From: an uncultured Oscillospiraceae bacterium
GTDB lineage: Bacteria > Bacillota > Clostridia > Oscillospirales > Acutalibacteraceae
Length of the DNA stretch: 14,014 nucleotides
Assembly: GCA_900552285.1 (NCBI GenBank)
Contig: URYV01000026.1
Span: forward strand, 1 to 14,014
Direction of reading: 5' to 3'
Shown here: positions 4,560 through 12,338 of the stretch, one piece after another
How the letters are laid out: every line of letters starts with the position of its first letter
How positions within the stretch are numbered: position 1 is the first letter of the stretch
The notes under the pieces: model-generated
What the model was told of the DNA's origin: nothing
Database searches by the model: none
What the model saw: only the letters and a program-made list of their open reading frames with translations
Program-made: the position numbers and the translations under genes

Positions 4560-7500
4560 ATGTTCAAAAAGCCTTTGTGCCTTTTGCTGTCTCTGTCGGT
4601 GGCTTTGAGCTGTCTTTTTTCGGCCGCTCTTTTCCCGTCGGCCGAGCAGTCGGAGGGCGCTTTTGAGGAAATTGCAAAGCTCGAAAAATATGACGGACGA
4701 AGCGTCGGAATCATAACCCCCGTCAGGGATCAGGGAGACAGCAACCTTTGCTGGTCATATTCATCCTCCTCGGCCTCCGAGGCAAGCATTTTAAAGAGCG
4801 GGCTGACCGATAAATCTCCGAACGAGCTCTATCTGAATCCTGTCGCTACGGCATATCGGGTTTTTAAAAGAACCTCCGACCCTCTCGAAAACACGGGGGG
4901 AGACTGGCAAAGTGCCGATTATATGAAGGCGGCGGGAAATCCCTTAAAGGCGGTCAAGCTTTTTTCCATGTGGTGGGGGCCCACCGAAAGCACTTCGGCG
5001 GCGGAGAACCCCTTTGAAAACCCCTCCTTCCGCTTTGAAAACGGGTTTTATATCCCCGAAAAGGATAATCTCGACGAATATATTTCCGACATAAAGGAGG
5101 CCGTGGCAAAATACGGCGCCGTAACCTTTCAGTATAACAATGTCAGAGAGACGGAATACTATAATCCGAGAACCGAGAAGGGCTCGGACAGCTTCCCCCA
5201 CGCCTGCACCGTTATCGGCTGGGACGACACGATCGAGGCCGACAGATTTTCCCCCTCGGCGGCGGGGAGAAAGGGCGGCTGGCTTGTGAAAAACAGCTAT
5301 CGCTCCCTTGAATATTTTTATCTTTCCTATGAAAACACAAGCTCGAGTGTTTATGCTTTTACCTATGCGCCTGTCGATAAATATGATTATAACTATTATT
5401 ATGACGGTAATTTAGACGACTTTTCCCTTCGAAACGACAAGACGGTTGCCAATGTTTTTAAAGCAAAAAAAGGCGGAGAAAACGGCAAAACCGAGGTGCT
5501 GAGGGCGGTCAATGCCGCCGTCATGGGAGAAGATATAACGGTGAAGGCCGAAATTTATACAGGGCTTGACAGTCCCTTTTCGGAAAATGGCAGCGTACCC
5601 ACCTCCGGAGGGCGGCTTGCTGCGTCGGTCAGCAAGACCTTTGACCACGGAGGGTATGTTACCCTTGAGCTTGAAAACGGCGTGCCCCTTGAAAAGGGAA
5701 GCTGGTTTTCGGTTATAATACGCGTTGAAAACGCCCGCGGCAATGCCAAGGTGGTCACGGCATATAAGGATCTTATGACCCTTTCATATGCGGGGGAAGG
5801 CTTTTCAAAGCTGCAAAACTGTGTCGGGCGGATAAAGGCATTCACAAAGCTTGAGGATGAGCAAAACGAGCTTTCGGGCAATTTTACAAACCTTATTGTT
5901 CCCGTTAGATTTGCCGACGAGGAGGAATATATACACGACGTTTACGGCTCGGCCGACGTGCTGACCGTTATGGATAATTCCTATAATTCCGCCGAGTACA
6001 GCGTCTGCGATTATTACAGAGACGTTTCGGGGGGAAAGCTTGACATAAATTCGGTCTTTTTGCTTGAAAAGGGCGGCTCGGTAAGGCTTTCGAAAAATCG
6101 GGGATACTATGCCGAAAAAAGCGAGCAAAATCCCGAGGGTTATGACGGTGCATATGAACAGTCGCAGAGAATGTATGAGCTTAAAGAGGATTGGGCAGGC
6201 GCCGTAAACCGAGCCGTCTCAAGCGGCAGCCTTCCGACCGATATTTCGGGAAGGACCTATGATTTTTCAAGTCTCGACAAAAACGGCGACGGTTTTGCCG
6301 ACAGCTTAACCCTTCTTTTAAAGCCTACCGAGCAGAACATTTCGGTGAGCTGGTCGTCGCCGCTGTGGAACTATCGGGATTATACCGATATGGTAAGCTT
6401 TTCGACCGATTCGGGTACTGTAAAAAGCGGAAATTATGTTCAGCTTACGCCAAACTACGAATTCTTTTATAAGGCCTCCGACTCAAAGCCCATATTTTCC
6501 ATTGGCGCGGCTGTTCACGAGACCGGTCACATTCTCGGGCTTCGCGATCTCTACAACTCCTCCCAAAGCTCGCCCATCTATTATATGTCGGCCATGGCAA
6601 AGCACCTGTCGCCCATACCGCAGTCGATCTCTCCAAAGGAAAAGGAGGCACTCGGCTTTCTTGACGGCGGTATGGAAACAATTACCTCAAACGGCAGCTA
6701 TACTCTTAATACCGCAGGGGCGAAAAGCGGTACGGTGTGCTTTAAAATGAGTATTCCAAGTGGCAGCAGAACCCTCTATGCCGAGTATCGTAATTTCACC
6801 GAAAAGGGAGATAAATACGACAATCAGCAAAAGGAGCTTTACCGCTATGACGGTGCGCTTTTGAAGGGGGTAAATTTAAAATCGGGACTCGTTCTTTATA
6901 TTTCAAACAGCGACAACAAATTCCCGAGCAATACGAACGGTTCGGCGGGGCGGTGGGATTATGAAATTCCCTGCGGAAGCTATGCGACAAAATCCGACGC
7001 GGCTCTCGGACTTAATGAGGGCTATGAGATTGCCGACGGAATTTTCATAAGCGTCGACGAAATAACCGACGGCACGCTGACCTTTTCGGTTGACGGCCTT
7101 GATCAGACCCATTCACCCAAAGCCGAATGGTCCTTTGACGGGCAAAGCCACTGGAAGGGCTGCACCGCCGCCGGGTGTGACGAAAGGTTTGAACTCGGCC
7201 CTCATACGGGCGGCGAGGCTACCTGCACAACTCCGGCCCTTTGTGAGGTGTGCGGGCAAAGCTACGGCGAGAAAAACAGTAATAATCACAAAAACACATA
7301 CCTTGCGGGTGCCGTCGAGCCGACGCTTGTTTCGGCCGGATATTCCGGAAACCTTATATGCGGCGACTGCGGCAAAACCGTCAAAGCGGGAGAAATCATA
7401 CCGATGACGGGAAAATACGGCGACGCAAACCTTGATTTTAAGGTTGACGTGAGCGACGCGCTGACCACCCTTTGCGCCTGCGTCAAAAAGACCGAGCTTG

Positions 7501-7619
7501 ACGAAAACAGCGCCTTTCTCTGCGACGTTAACGGCGACGGAAAAATAACCTCGCTCGACGCGCTGCTGATTTTGCGGTATTCGGTGGGCAGGATTTCGGG
7601 ATTTCCCGCGCAAAAATAA
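4560..7619 (+). CDS. secreted dual protease: papain-like C1 + M6-like metalloprotease + dockerin
   Basis: 1019 residues from ATG 4560 (GAGAGGTGA upstream); the in-frame ATG at 4536 would only put eight polar residues ahead of the signal peptide. Signal peptide 1-28, likely cut after PSA. Residues ~45-270 form a papain-type domain: Gln58 in RDQGDSN, Cys64 in LCWSY, His214 in PHACTVIGWDD, Asn245 in VKNSY, so all catalytic residues are present. Residues ~280-405 resemble the lectin-like domain often paired with this protease type. Residues ~445-705 form an M6 (immune inhibitor A)-like domain: Ca-type loop DKNGDGFADS (573-582) and HETGHILGLRD (653-663), the HExxHxxGxxD zinc motif, with a candidate Met-turn at YYMSAM. 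Residues ~860-945 hold Cys-pair repeats (CEVCG, CGDCG). The end (954-1010) is a dockerin-like pair of Ca-binding repeats (DANLDFKVDVSDAL; DVNGDGKITSLDAL). Probably degrades protein outside the cell, perhaps anchored through cohesin. It stands alone between its own promoter and terminator. Confidence 0.88.
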   Translation: MFKKPLCLLLSLSVALSCLFSAALFPSAEQSEGAFEEIAKLEKYDGRSVGIITPVRDQGDSNLCWSYSSSSASEASILKSGLTDKSPNELYLNPVATAYRVFKRTSDPLENTGGDWQSADYMKAAGNPLKAVKLFSMWWGPTESTSAAENPFENPSFRFENGFYIPEKDNLDEYISDIKEAVAKYGAVTFQYNNVRETEYYNPRTEKGSDSFPHACTVIGWDDTIEADRFSPSAAGRKGGWLVKNSYRSLEYFYLSYENTSSSVYAFTYAPVDKYDYNYYYDGNLDDFSLRNDKTVANVFKAKKGGENGKTEVLRAVNAAVMGEDITVKAEIYTGLDSPFSENGSVPTSGGRLAASVSKTFDHGGYVTLELENGVPLEKGSWFSVIIRVENARGNAKVVTAYKDLMTLSYAGEGFSKLQNCVGRIKAFTKLEDEQNELSGNFTNLIVPVRFADEEEYIHDVYGSADVLTVMDNSYNSAEYSVCDYYRDVSGGKLDINSVFLLEKGGSVRLSKNRGYYAEKSEQNPEGYDGAYEQSQRMYELKEDWAGAVNRAVSSGSLPTDISGRTYDFSSLDKNGDGFADSLTLLLKPTEQNISVSWSSPLWNYRDYTDMVSFSTDSGTVKSGNYVQLTPNYEFFYKASDSKPIFSIGAAVHETGHILGLRDLYNSSQSSPIYYMSAMAKHLSPIPQSISPKEKEALGFLDGGMETITSNGSYTLNTAGAKSGTVCFKMSIPSGSRTLYAEYRNFTEKGDKYDNQQKELYRYDGALLKGVNLKSGLVLYISNSDNKFPSNTNGSAGRWDYEIPCGSYATKSDAALGLNEGYEIADGIFISVDEITDGTLTFSVDGLDQTHSPKAEWSFDGQSHWKGCTAAGCDERFELGPHTGGEATCTTPALCEVCGQSYGEKNSNNHKNTYLAGAVEPTLVSAGYSGNLICGDCGKTVKAGEIIPMTGKYGDANLDFKVDVSDALTTLCACVKKTELDENSAFLCDVNGDGKITSLDALLILRYSVGRISGFPAQK

Positions 7620-7637
7620 TTTAAAATGCAATAAATC

Positions 7638-7686
7638 AAAAGCCGAGCTTTGGCTGAGCGTTCAGTCTTTAAAGCTCGGCTTTTTT
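7638..7686 (+). terminator. intrinsic terminator after the protease gene
   Basis: AAAAGCCGAGCTTT (7638-7651) pairs perfectly with AAAGCTCGGCTTTT (7671-7684), with an inner CTGA/TTCAG stem and a T-run ending at 7686. The A-run and T-run on both sides make it potentially bidirectional. Confidence 0.88.
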
Positions 7687-7824
7687 GCCGCCAAATCGGG
7701 AACTAAAAGGTTAAGTTGCATATTGAGATGTGAAACAATACATATAATGGAAAGAAAACAAAAGACAGGAAGGTAAAATTGCCGTAAATTTGCGGAAAAA
7801 CAGACAAAATATTTGCTTTTGGTA

Positions 7825-7852
7825 TTGTATTTTTAATGATATGTGTTATAAT
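7825..7852 (+). promoter_or_regulatory. promoter of the hydrogenase operon
   Basis: TTGTAT (7825-7830), 16 bp, TATAAT (7847-7852) with an extended TGT before the -10. Initiation near 7859 leaves a leader of about 58 nt. The AT-rich stretch 7687-7824 before it has no gene; a second TATAAT at about 7735 lacks a well-placed -35. No convincing TTGTTAA-type Rex palindrome was found, although such control would be plausible for this operon. Confidence 0.72.
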
Positions 7853-7916
7853 CATAGATGTTATGCACAAACGCCATAACCATGTATTTTTCAAAACAAA
7901 ATCAGGAGGAATATGA

Positions 7917-8393
7917 ATGGCACTCACTAATGAACAGAAAGAGCAGAAGATGCGGGAGTTGCGGGTCTTCATTGCCGAGCATAAGGACTCAAAGGGTCCC
8001 CTTATGCCCATCATGCAGAAGGCGCAGGAGCTTTTCGGCTATCTTTCTCTCGAGACTCAAAGCGTTATTGCCGATTCGCTCGGTATCCCCGTGTCCGAGG
8101 TATACGGCGTCGCCACATTTTATGCCCAGTTCTCCCTCGAGCCCAAGGGCGAAAACGTCATAAGCATATGCACCGGTACCGCCTGCTATGTCAAGGGGGC
8201 TCAGGCCGTTGTGGACGAGGCCGAAAAGGAACTTGGAATTCCCTGCGGAAAGACAAGCAAGGACGGCAAATTCACCCTTCAGGGTACGCGATGTCTCGGG
8301 TGCTGCGGTCTTGCGCCGGTTATGGTTGTGAACGAGGACGTTTACGGCAAGGTCACTCCCGAAATGGTTAAAGATATTCTCGCAAAATATTGA
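7917..8393 (+). CDS. hydC: NAD-linked [FeFe]-hydrogenase subunit HydC (NuoE-like, 2Fe-2S)
   Basis: A 158-residue thioredoxin-fold 2Fe-2S protein of the NuoE/HndA/HydC family. Cluster ligands are Cys85 and Cys90 (CTGTAC) and Cys126 and Cys130 (CLGCC), the usual C-x4-C...C-x3-C set. EVYGVATFYAQFSLEPKG (61-78) is the conserved family segment. In trimeric hydrogenases it works with the flavin subunit HydB to pass electrons between NAD(H) and the iron-sulfur chain. The start is set by AGGAGG (7904-7909) before ATG 7917; a nearer ATG at 7913 runs into a stop after five codons. First gene of the operon, followed after 28 bp by a DRTGG gene. Confidence 0.93.
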   Translation: MALTNEQKEQKMRELRVFIAEHKDSKGPLMPIMQKAQELFGYLSLETQSVIADSLGIPVSEVYGVATFYAQFSLEPKGENVISICTGTACYVKGAQAVVDEAEKELGIPCGKTSKDGKFTLQGTRCLGCCGLAPVMVVNEDVYGKVTPEMVKDILAKY

Positions 8394-8421
8394 CAGGCCT
8401 TCCGAGCAAGGGGGATTTTAA

Positions 8422-8778
8422 ATGAAAATATCCGAAATAAGAGAACTGCTCGACGCCGACCTGCTTGTGGGGCAGGACATTGCCGAAAAAGAGGTCTTTT
8501 CGGCCTGCGGCAGCGACATGATGAGCGATGTGCTCGCCTATGTCAAGGATCAGGCCGTGTTGCTTACCGGGCTTGTCAATTCCCAGGTCATAAGAACGGC
8601 CGAAATGATGGATATGGTGTGCATCGTTTTTGTGAGAAGTAAACGTCCCACCGAGGAAATGCTTGACCTTGCGCGGGAAAGCGGAATTGCCGTCATGTGT
8701 ACCAAAAAGCGTATGTATGAGGCCTGCGGAAAGCTTTATGCCGGAGGGCTCAAAAGCAGCAAAAGCAGCAGAGGGTGA
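8422..8778 (+). CDS. DRTGG-domain protein of the hydrogenase operon
   Basis: A 118-residue soluble protein made almost wholly of a DRTGG domain: ACGSDMMSDVLAYV (28-41), LLTGLVNSQVIRTAEMMDM (47-65), IVFVRSKRPTEEMLDLARES (68-87) and a C-terminal MYEACGKLYAGGL. DRTGG domains are regulatory ligand-binding units named from pyruvate-kinase-like and CBS-linked proteins; the ligand here is unknown. Stand-alone copies are known beside HydS-type hydrogenase genes. AAGGGGG precedes the ATG. Its stop is embedded in the next gene's ribosome binding site, so the two are coupled. Several cysteines (29, 67, 93, 102) are present but not in a cluster pattern. Confidence 0.82.
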   Translation: MKISEIRELLDADLLVGQDIAEKEVFSACGSDMMSDVLAYVKDQAVLLTGLVNSQVIRTAEMMDMVCIVFVRSKRPTEEMLDLARESGIAVMCTKKRMYEACGKLYAGGLKSSKSSRG

Positions 8779-8782
8779 AAAA

Positions 8783-9205
8783 ATGTCGGATGTTATAAGA
8801 CTTCATTATGACGTGGACGGAGAAAATTTCACCTCGGCCGGAGAGGCTTCGGTCAACGTAAAAAAACAGCTTCGGCAAATGGGTTTCCCTCCCGAGGTCA
8901 TACGTCGGGTGTCCATTGCCATGTATGAGGGCGAAATCAACATGGTAATTCATGCCGGCGGCGGGCAGGCCGACGTTGCGGTGGCTCCCGACAAAATCGA
9001 AATCACCCTGACCGATCACGGTCCCGGCATTGCCGACATTTCCCTTGCCATGAAGGAAGGCTATTCCACCGCTCCCGACCACATAAGGTCGCTTGGATTC
9101 GGCGCCGGAATGGGGCTTCCCAACATGAAAAGATACACCGATTCCATGAAAATCGAATCGGCCGAGGGCGAGGGAACCACGGTTTATATGGTTATTGTTC
9201 CTTAA
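8783..9205 (+). CDS. GHKL ATP-binding protein, RsbW/SpoIIAB-like kinase
   Basis: 140 residues forming one HATPase_c domain. N-box EGEINMVIHAGG (49-60, Glu49 and Asn53), G1 box DHGPGI (78-83), G2 box GFGAGMGLPNM (105-115), and GEGTTVYM near the end. No sensor, DHp or transmembrane part is present, so it resembles the serine kinases of anti-sigma type (RsbW, SpoIIAB) rather than a full histidine kinase. Partners are likely encoded next door: DRTGG proteins and the HydS-like protein. The start ATG 8783 is preceded by AGAGGGTGA, four bases after the DRTGG stop. Whether it phosphorylates a protein is inference. Confidence 0.85.
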   Translation: MSDVIRLHYDVDGENFTSAGEASVNVKKQLRQMGFPPEVIRRVSIAMYEGEINMVIHAGGGQADVAVAPDKIEITLTDHGPGIADISLAMKEGYSTAPDHIRSLGFGAGMGLPNMKRYTDSMKIESAEGEGTTVYMVIVP

Positions 9206-9380
9206 GCAACAGATGCCCGAACACGCAATAGCCTGTTAACGGCGCTTTTCGGCTTGTCGTCGCATATTGGCTGTCGGATTAACGAGCGTTTTAACACAGA
9301 ATGTGGGGATTTTTCTCCGCCAAAATCGTGTTCGTATGTGTGTGTTGTGGTTAAATAAACCTTTAAAACGAGGTGAGAGC
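9206..9380 (+). other. long intra-operon gap with possible structured leader before hydS
   Basis: All other gaps in this operon are under 40 bp; this one is 175 bp. CGAACACG (9218-9225) and CGTGTTCG (9327-9334) are perfect inverted repeats enclosing about 100 nt. Inside, ATAGCC can pair with GGCTGT, CTGTTAA with TTAACACAG (bulged), and GGGGATTTTTCTCC forms a small hairpin. A GT-rich run follows, then the hydS ribosome binding site AGGTGA (9371-9376). No good promoter was found. An 8-bp match over this length can occur by chance. Confidence 0.35.
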
Positions 9381-10655
9381 ATGGATACATATCGTCATTC
9401 GGTTCTGCTTGACAGGGAAAAGTGCAAGGGCTGTACCCACTGCCTTAAGCACTGTCCCACCGAGGCCATCCGAATCAGGGAGGGCCACGCGGTTATCGAT
9501 TCCTCCCGCTGTATTGACTGCGGCGAATGTATTCGGGTCTGTCCCTATAAGGCAAAAAAGGCGGTTTATGACAAGCTTTCGGAAATATCCCGTTTCAAGT
9601 GGAAAATCGCCCTGCCCGCGCCCTCTCTTTACGGTCAGTTTGACAATCTCGACGACATCGACTATGTGCTTGAGGGGCTTTCGGATTTCGGATTTGACGA
9701 AATTTACGAGGTTGCCCGAGCCGCCGAAATGGTGTCGGATTACACAAGGGAATATATGAAAAGGGAAGGGGTCAAAAAGCCGGTCATAAGCTCGGCCTGC
9801 CCCGTGGTCGTGAGGCTTATAAGCCTCCGCTTTCCCTATCTTTGCGAAAATGTCATGAAGATGCTGCCGCCCATGGAAATCGCCGCCATGCTGGCAAAGG
9901 AAAATGCGGCAAGAGAGCACCCCGAGCTTTCGAAAAAGGACATCGGCGTCTGCTTTATCTCGCCCTGTCCCGCCAAGGTGAGCTATGTTAAAAACCGCGG
10001 CGAGGGCGAAAAAAGCCATGTGGACTGCGTGCTTTCAATGAGCGACATTTATTTCGAACTTCTCGGCCTTATGGACAGGACAAAGACCCCGAAAATCACC
10101 TCAAAAACCGGTATGATCGGTATCGGATGGGCCACGTCCGGGGGAGAGTCCACCGCCGTTTTCAGCGACAAATATCTTGCGGCCGACGGAATAGAAAACG
10201 TCATTCGGGTGCTTGACAAGATCGAAAACGACGATTTGCCCCGTCTCGATTTCATCGAGCTTGACGCCTGCCCCGGCGGGTGCGTCGGCGGTGTCATGAC
10301 GGTGGAAAATCCCTTCATCGCAAAGGCGCGGCTTCAGACGCTGCGAAGATATATGCCGGTGTCGAGAAACTGGGATTTTTCCGACGGGCAACGGGAGGTT
10401 CCCGAAAGCTTTCTCATAAAAAAGCGGCTTGAATACCGCCCCATAAACAGACTTGACAGCGACCGCGCCGTTTCGATCAGAATGATGGCCGATATTCAGC
10501 GGATATATGAGGGGCTGCCGTGTCTTGACTGCGGCTCCTGCGGAGCTCCCACCTGCCGCGCCTTTGCCGAGGACATCGTAAAGGGTGAGGCAAGGGAGGA
10601 GGACTGCATCGTCCGCATGAGGGAAACCCTTGAAAATCTTCATAAAGTAAGGTGA
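9381..10655 (+). CDS. HydS-like [FeFe]-hydrogenase homologue with two ferredoxin clusters and a C-terminal Fe-S domain
   Basis: 424 residues, cytoplasmic. Two 4Fe-4S clusters: Cys15/18/21/25 (CKGCTHCLKHC) and Cys44/47/50/54 (CIDCGECIRVC). The H-cluster domain spans about 75-325, with ligands Cys140 in SSACP, Cys196 in SPCPAK, and Cys297/Cys301 in DACPGGC; Lys199 at the usual lysine position is kept. Ordinary catalytic HydA has TSCCP in the first loop, where the first Cys shuttles protons; here it is Ala139, as in HydS-type putative sensory enzymes such as that of Thermotoga maritima. The C-terminus adds CLDCGSCGAPTC plus Cys409, an FeS domain of the PF04060 type. The start is ATG 9381 after AGGTGA; the frame is open further upstream but without family character. 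Expected to be slow or sensory rather than the main H2-producing subunit. Confidence 0.9.
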   Translation: MDTYRHSVLLDREKCKGCTHCLKHCPTEAIRIREGHAVIDSSRCIDCGECIRVCPYKAKKAVYDKLSEISRFKWKIALPAPSLYGQFDNLDDIDYVLEGLSDFGFDEIYEVARAAEMVSDYTREYMKREGVKKPVISSACPVVVRLISLRFPYLCENVMKMLPPMEIAAMLAKENAAREHPELSKKDIGVCFISPCPAKVSYVKNRGEGEKSHVDCVLSMSDIYFELLGLMDRTKTPKITSKTGMIGIGWATSGGESTAVFSDKYLAADGIENVIRVLDKIENDDLPRLDFIELDACPGGCVGGVMTVENPFIAKARLQTLRRYMPVSRNWDFSDGQREVPESFLIKKRLEYRPINRLDSDRAVSIRMMADIQRIYEGLPCLDCGSCGAPTCRAFAEDIVKGEAREEDCIVRMRETLENLHKVR

Positions 10656-10661
10656 GGCAAA

Positions 10662-10994
10662 ATGACGGTTAAGGAGCTGTGCGATTCTCTCGGGCTTGAA
10701 ATTCTCAATCTGTCCGACGGCGACAGAAAAATCGAGGGCGGATATTGCGGAGACCTGCTCAGCTGGGTCATGGGAAGAGCCAAAAGCGGAGACGCATGGG
10801 TCACCATTATGAATAACCTGAACGTGGTGGCCGTGGCGAGCCTTACCGACTGCGCCTGTGTGATTTTTGCCGAAAATTCCGAGCTTGACGAAAAAATCGT
10901 CGAAACGGCGGGGGCTCGTGACATAAATCTTTTGAGAAGCGAGCTTGACGCCTTCACCCTTTGCGGGGAAATTTATCGGCTGTGTCATGAATAA
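10662..10994 (+). CDS. second, divergent DRTGG-like protein
   Basis: 110 residues. GGYCGDLLSWVMGRAKSGDA (26-45) followed by WVTIMNNLNVVAVASLTDCA (46-65) fits the small DRTGG-related proteins found next to HydS genes; it keeps the C-G-D-L-L-S-x-V core but not the RTA segment of the first copy. It could bind the same kind of ligand or a partner protein. AGGTGAGG precedes the ATG, six bases after the HydS stop. Its last eight bases overlap the PHP gene, indicating tight translational coupling. Confidence 0.78.
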   Translation: MTVKELCDSLGLEILNLSDGDRKIEGGYCGDLLSWVMGRAKSGDAWVTIMNNLNVVAVASLTDCACVIFAENSELDEKIVETAGARDINLLRSELDAFTLCGEIYRLCHE

Positions 10995-11727
10995 ATATTT
11001 TTACGATTTGCATATTCACTCCTGTCTTTCTCCCTGCGGGGACGACGACATGACGCCCGAGAACATCGCCGGAATGGCCGCTCTTAAAGGACTCGGGATT
11101 GTGGCGCTGACCGACCACAATTCCTGCAAAAACTGTCCCGCATTTTTCGCGGCCTGCAAAAAAAACGGGATCATTCCCGTGGCCGGAGCCGAAATCACCA
11201 CCTGCGAGGACGTTCACGCGGTCGTCCTTTTCGAAAGTCTTTGCGGCGCCATGGAGTTCGACAAAATGCTCTTCGGCAAAAGAAATTTGATAAAAAACCG
11301 ACCCGACATTTTCGGGCGGCAGATAATATACGGCGAAAACGACGAGCCTTTTGGGGAGGAGGAATTTCTTCTTTTAAACGCCACGTCCCTTTCGATAGAA
11401 CAGACGGCGGAATTTGCGAAAGAATTCGGAGGAATTTGCTATCCCGCCCACATCGACCGAGAGGCAAACGGCATAATTTCGGCGCTCGGCGTTTTCCCGG
11501 AAAAGCCTGATTTTCGCTGCGTCGAGTATCACGACAAAGAGGCGAGAGCGCCCCTTGAGCGGAAATTCGGGCGTCTTAAGGAAAAACAGATCGTTGTCAG
11601 CTCCGACGCCCATTATCTTTGGGACATAAACGAGGCGGAAAATTTTTTCACCCTCGAGGACGAGCCCTACAGCGGCGAAATTGTGAGAAGAAATCTTTTT
11701 AAAATGCTTAAAGGAGAGGAAAAATGA
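10987..11727 (+). CDS. PHP-domain metal-dependent phosphoesterase
   Basis: 246 residues in a PHP barrel. Metal ligands can be seen at DLHIHS (His9, His11), LTDHNS (Asp43, His44), GAEITT (Glu69), DVHAV (His77), YPAHIDR (His155) and SSDAH (Asp207, His209), so the site looks complete. Family members hydrolyse phosphate esters such as nucleotides, 3'-phosphoadenosine phosphates or histidinol phosphate; the substrate here is unknown. The ATG at 10987 lies inside the previous gene's last codons and the stop overlaps the next start as ATGA. A PHP gene in HydS operons is a recurring arrangement, suggesting it makes or removes a small phosphorylated signal, which is inference. It carries a cluster of cysteines (13, 17, 47, 50, 57). 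Confidence 0.88.
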   Translation: MNKYFYDLHIHSCLSPCGDDDMTPENIAGMAALKGLGIVALTDHNSCKNCPAFFAACKKNGIIPVAGAEITTCEDVHAVVLFESLCGAMEFDKMLFGKRNLIKNRPDIFGRQIIYGENDEPFGEEEFLLLNATSLSIEQTAEFAKEFGGICYPAHIDREANGIISALGVFPEKPDFRCVEYHDKEARAPLERKFGRLKEKQIVVSSDAHYLWDINEAENFFTLEDEPYSGEIVRRNLFKMLKGEEK

Positions 11728-12302
11728 AGGAGCTTTCCCTTAACATTCTCGATATTGCCGAAAATTCGGTTAAGGCGGGGGCAACCGAGGTTGCGCTCAC
11801 CCTTTCCGAAACCGCCGACACCCTTGAATTTACCGTGTCGGACAACGGCTGCGGAATGACGAAGGAAAAGCTTGCGGCCGTTTGCGACCCCTTTTTCACC
11901 TCGCGGAAAACCCGAAAGGTGGGACTGGGAATCCCGCTGCTCAAAATGCTTTGCGAGCAGACGGGAGGCAGCATGAGCATAAGCTCGGTCAGCGAGCTTT
12001 GCGACAGCGAAAATCACGGCACGGTGACTCGGGCGCTGTTTTACAAAAACAGCATAGACTGCCTTCCTCTCGGCGACATTGTTTCGTCGGTCGTAACCTT
12101 TATACAGGGCAGTCCCGATATTAGCTTTAAGTTTTCTCACACCCTGCCGGACGGCAAAAGGGTTGAGCTTGACACAAAGGAGCTTAAAGCGGTTTTGGGG
12201 GATGTTCCCCTGTCGACACCGGAGGTTGTTATTTGGATAAAAGAATTTTTATCCGATCAGTATAAGCATCTATTGCTTGAACCAAACGTTCCGAAGGAGT
12301 AG
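11724..12302 (+). CDS. second GHKL ATP-binding (histidine-kinase-like) protein
   Basis: 192 residues. The N-terminal HATPase_c domain reads ILDIAENSVKAGA (8-20, N-box with Asn14), SDNGCGM (39-45), then DPFFTSRKTRKVGLGIPLLK (55-74), a lid and G2 box like those of histidine kinases and MutL-type GHKL ATPases. No phospho-acceptor His domain is present. The C-terminal ~95 residues are unassigned. The ATG overlaps the PHP stop codon (ATGA) and the start has AAAGGAGAGG upstream. Together with the RsbW-like gene this gives the operon two lone ATPase modules; homologues occur in other clostridial hydrogenase operons. The phospho-target is unknown. Confidence 0.85.
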   Translation: MKELSLNILDIAENSVKAGATEVALTLSETADTLEFTVSDNGCGMTKEKLAAVCDPFFTSRKTRKVGLGIPLLKMLCEQTGGSMSISSVSELCDSENHGTVTRALFYKNSIDCLPLGDIVSSVVTFIQGSPDISFKFSHTLPDGKRVELDTKELKAVLGDVPLSTPEVVIWIKEFLSDQYKHLLLEPNVPKE

Positions 12303-12315
12303 GAGCCCTTCGGAA
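12289..12315 (+). other. intra-operon hairpin over the stop codon of the second ATPase gene
   Basis: TTCCGAAGG (12289-12297) and CCTTCGGAA (12307-12315) are perfect 9-bp arms with a 9-base loop holding the TAG stop (12300-12302). No T-run follows, so it is not an ordinary terminator. It sits between the signalling genes and hndB/hydB and could be an mRNA processing or stability element. Confidence 0.55.
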
Positions 12316-12338
12316 TTCAAAAGAAAGGATTTGTTGTT

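Noticed and set aside
4560..4640. Lipoprotein signal (ALSC) in the protease leader
   Set aside because: Ala rather than Leu is at the -3 position and the hydrophobic core continues past the Cys; an ordinary signal peptide cut after PSA fits better.
7700..7916. Rex (NADH-sensing) operator before the hydrogenase operon
   Set aside because: Only partial half sites such as TGTGAAACAA are seen; no TTGTTAA/TTAACAA palindrome overlaps the promoter.
9267..9380. N-terminal extension of the HydS-like protein by 38 residues
   Set aside because: The extension has no family character, while ATG 9381 has AGGTGA five bases upstream and begins just ahead of the first ferredoxin motif.
10101..10988. Long open frame on the - strand (295 codons) opposite hydS and the second DRTGG gene
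   Set aside because: It spans two well-supported + strand genes and shows no family motif of its own.
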